The notes beneath the pieces are model-generated. The model ran no database searches and had not been told where the DNA came from. It was given only the letters and a program-made list of their open reading frames with translations. A program made the translations under genes and the position numbers. A DNA stretch of 64,000 nt. Origin: a virus. The DNA lies in the IMG/VR virus record IMGVR_UViG_3300049460_000157, positions 1 through 64,000 of that record, one strand, 5' to 3'. Positions 63,763 through 64,000 of the stretch are shown here, piece after piece (position 1 is the first letter of the stretch; each line of letters starts with the position of its first letter).

Positions 63763-64000
63763 ATGCAAATCATTATCGTTCAGGCTGAGATCGAAGCTGC
63801 GATCCGCAACTACATCAACAATCAGCTCCAGGTAAAGGACGGTCACCGTATCGACATCGAGCTGTCGGCCACCCGTGGCGCCGATGGTTTCAAGGCGACC
63901 ATCGACATCGTGGCAGCGAACGCCCCGAGCCTGCCGAAGGGTTCACCGGAAGTCGATGCTGCACCGGCCCCGGCTCCTGCACCGACGCCCTCGCCGGCGA
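63763..64000 (+). CDS. Hypothetical protein, cut by right window edge
   Basis: ATG 63763 with GGAAAAGAG; 79 codons visible, no stop. IIIVQAEIEAAIRNYINNQ, IDIELSATRGADGFKATIDI, then an Ala/Pro-rich linker. The helix-strand-strand start followed by a disordered tail is found in other beta-proteobacterial phages; function unknown. Confidence 0.75.
   Translation, partial: MQIIIVQAEIEAAIRNYINNQLQVKDGHRIDIELSATRGADGFKATIDIVAANAPSLPKGSPEVDAAPAPAPAPTPSPA

Overview
The window is a contiguous piece of an N4-like podophage genome (Schitoviridae type). The left third (1-23.0 kb) is transcribed leftward and carries the N4 late gene order: terminase, gp67-like neck protein, tail fibres, lysis cassette, portal, scaffold, N4-gp56-type major capsid protein, gp55-gp51-like virion proteins, and at the left edge the first 288 codons of the giant virion RNA polymerase. 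The right two thirds (24-64 kb) are transcribed rightward and carry early and middle genes, ending in an N4-type replication block (helicase, A-family DNA polymerase, PD-(D/E)XK nuclease, primase-like protein, RecA-like ATPase, SSB, RuvC-like resolvase). GC content looks to be near 58-60 percent by eye. Several small accessory proteins recall Burkholderiales prophage families, so a beta-proteobacterial host is likely but not proven. No tRNA, integrase or CRISPR array was seen.

Transcription appears to follow the N4 cascade. Two stem-loop promoters with a 5-bp stem, TCC loop, 4-nt spacer and GG start (24007, 25311) match the published N4 virion-polymerase promoter architecture. They fire the first early genes. 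The two-subunit phage RNA polymerase II is present as RNAP1 (29170-30000) and RNAP2 (33263-34456). An 18-bp motif close to TTAGAYATAACTTTGKGG recurs before genes and small RNAs and may be its promoter.

The most unusual region is 30.0-33.2 kb, between the two RNAP subunit genes. It holds a plasmid-like block: a 27-bp palindromic operator, a small ParA/ParF ATPase, a ParG-like ribbon-helix-helix candidate, a winged-helix Rep-like protein, four palindromic repeats, an AT-rich stretch and two perfect inverted DnaA boxes. It ends at a terminator. This suggests a phage-plasmid maintenance cassette inside an otherwise lytic-looking N4-like genome.

A second theme is noncoding RNA. At 42.26-42.48 kb a sigma70-type promoter leads into a 157-nt element closed by a 19-position helix (one mismatch), followed by a strong terminator. 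At 46.57-46.77 kb two promoter-RNA-terminator units lie in tandem, and a weaker one lies at 57.15-57.24 kb. A short motif (GRRCCARGGR) is scattered over the whole window far above chance and is densest in the partition module.

Layout: 1-14.9 kb virion proteins, portal and lysis; 15-19.2 kb tail fibre and spike; 19.2-23 kb neck, terminase and a Gp49-domain fusion; 23-24 kb structured noncoding divide; 24-29.2 kb early genes, including a SLOG / DUF4326 / A1S_2505 cluster and two apparently broken small genes; 29.2-34.5 kb RNAP subunits and plasmid-like block; 35.2-42.2 kb operon with two AAA+ ATPases, HNH endonuclease, VWA-metallopeptidase and dCTP deaminase; 42.5-46.6 kb small accessory genes; 46.9-51.7 kb rIIA/rIIB; 51.7-64 kb replication.
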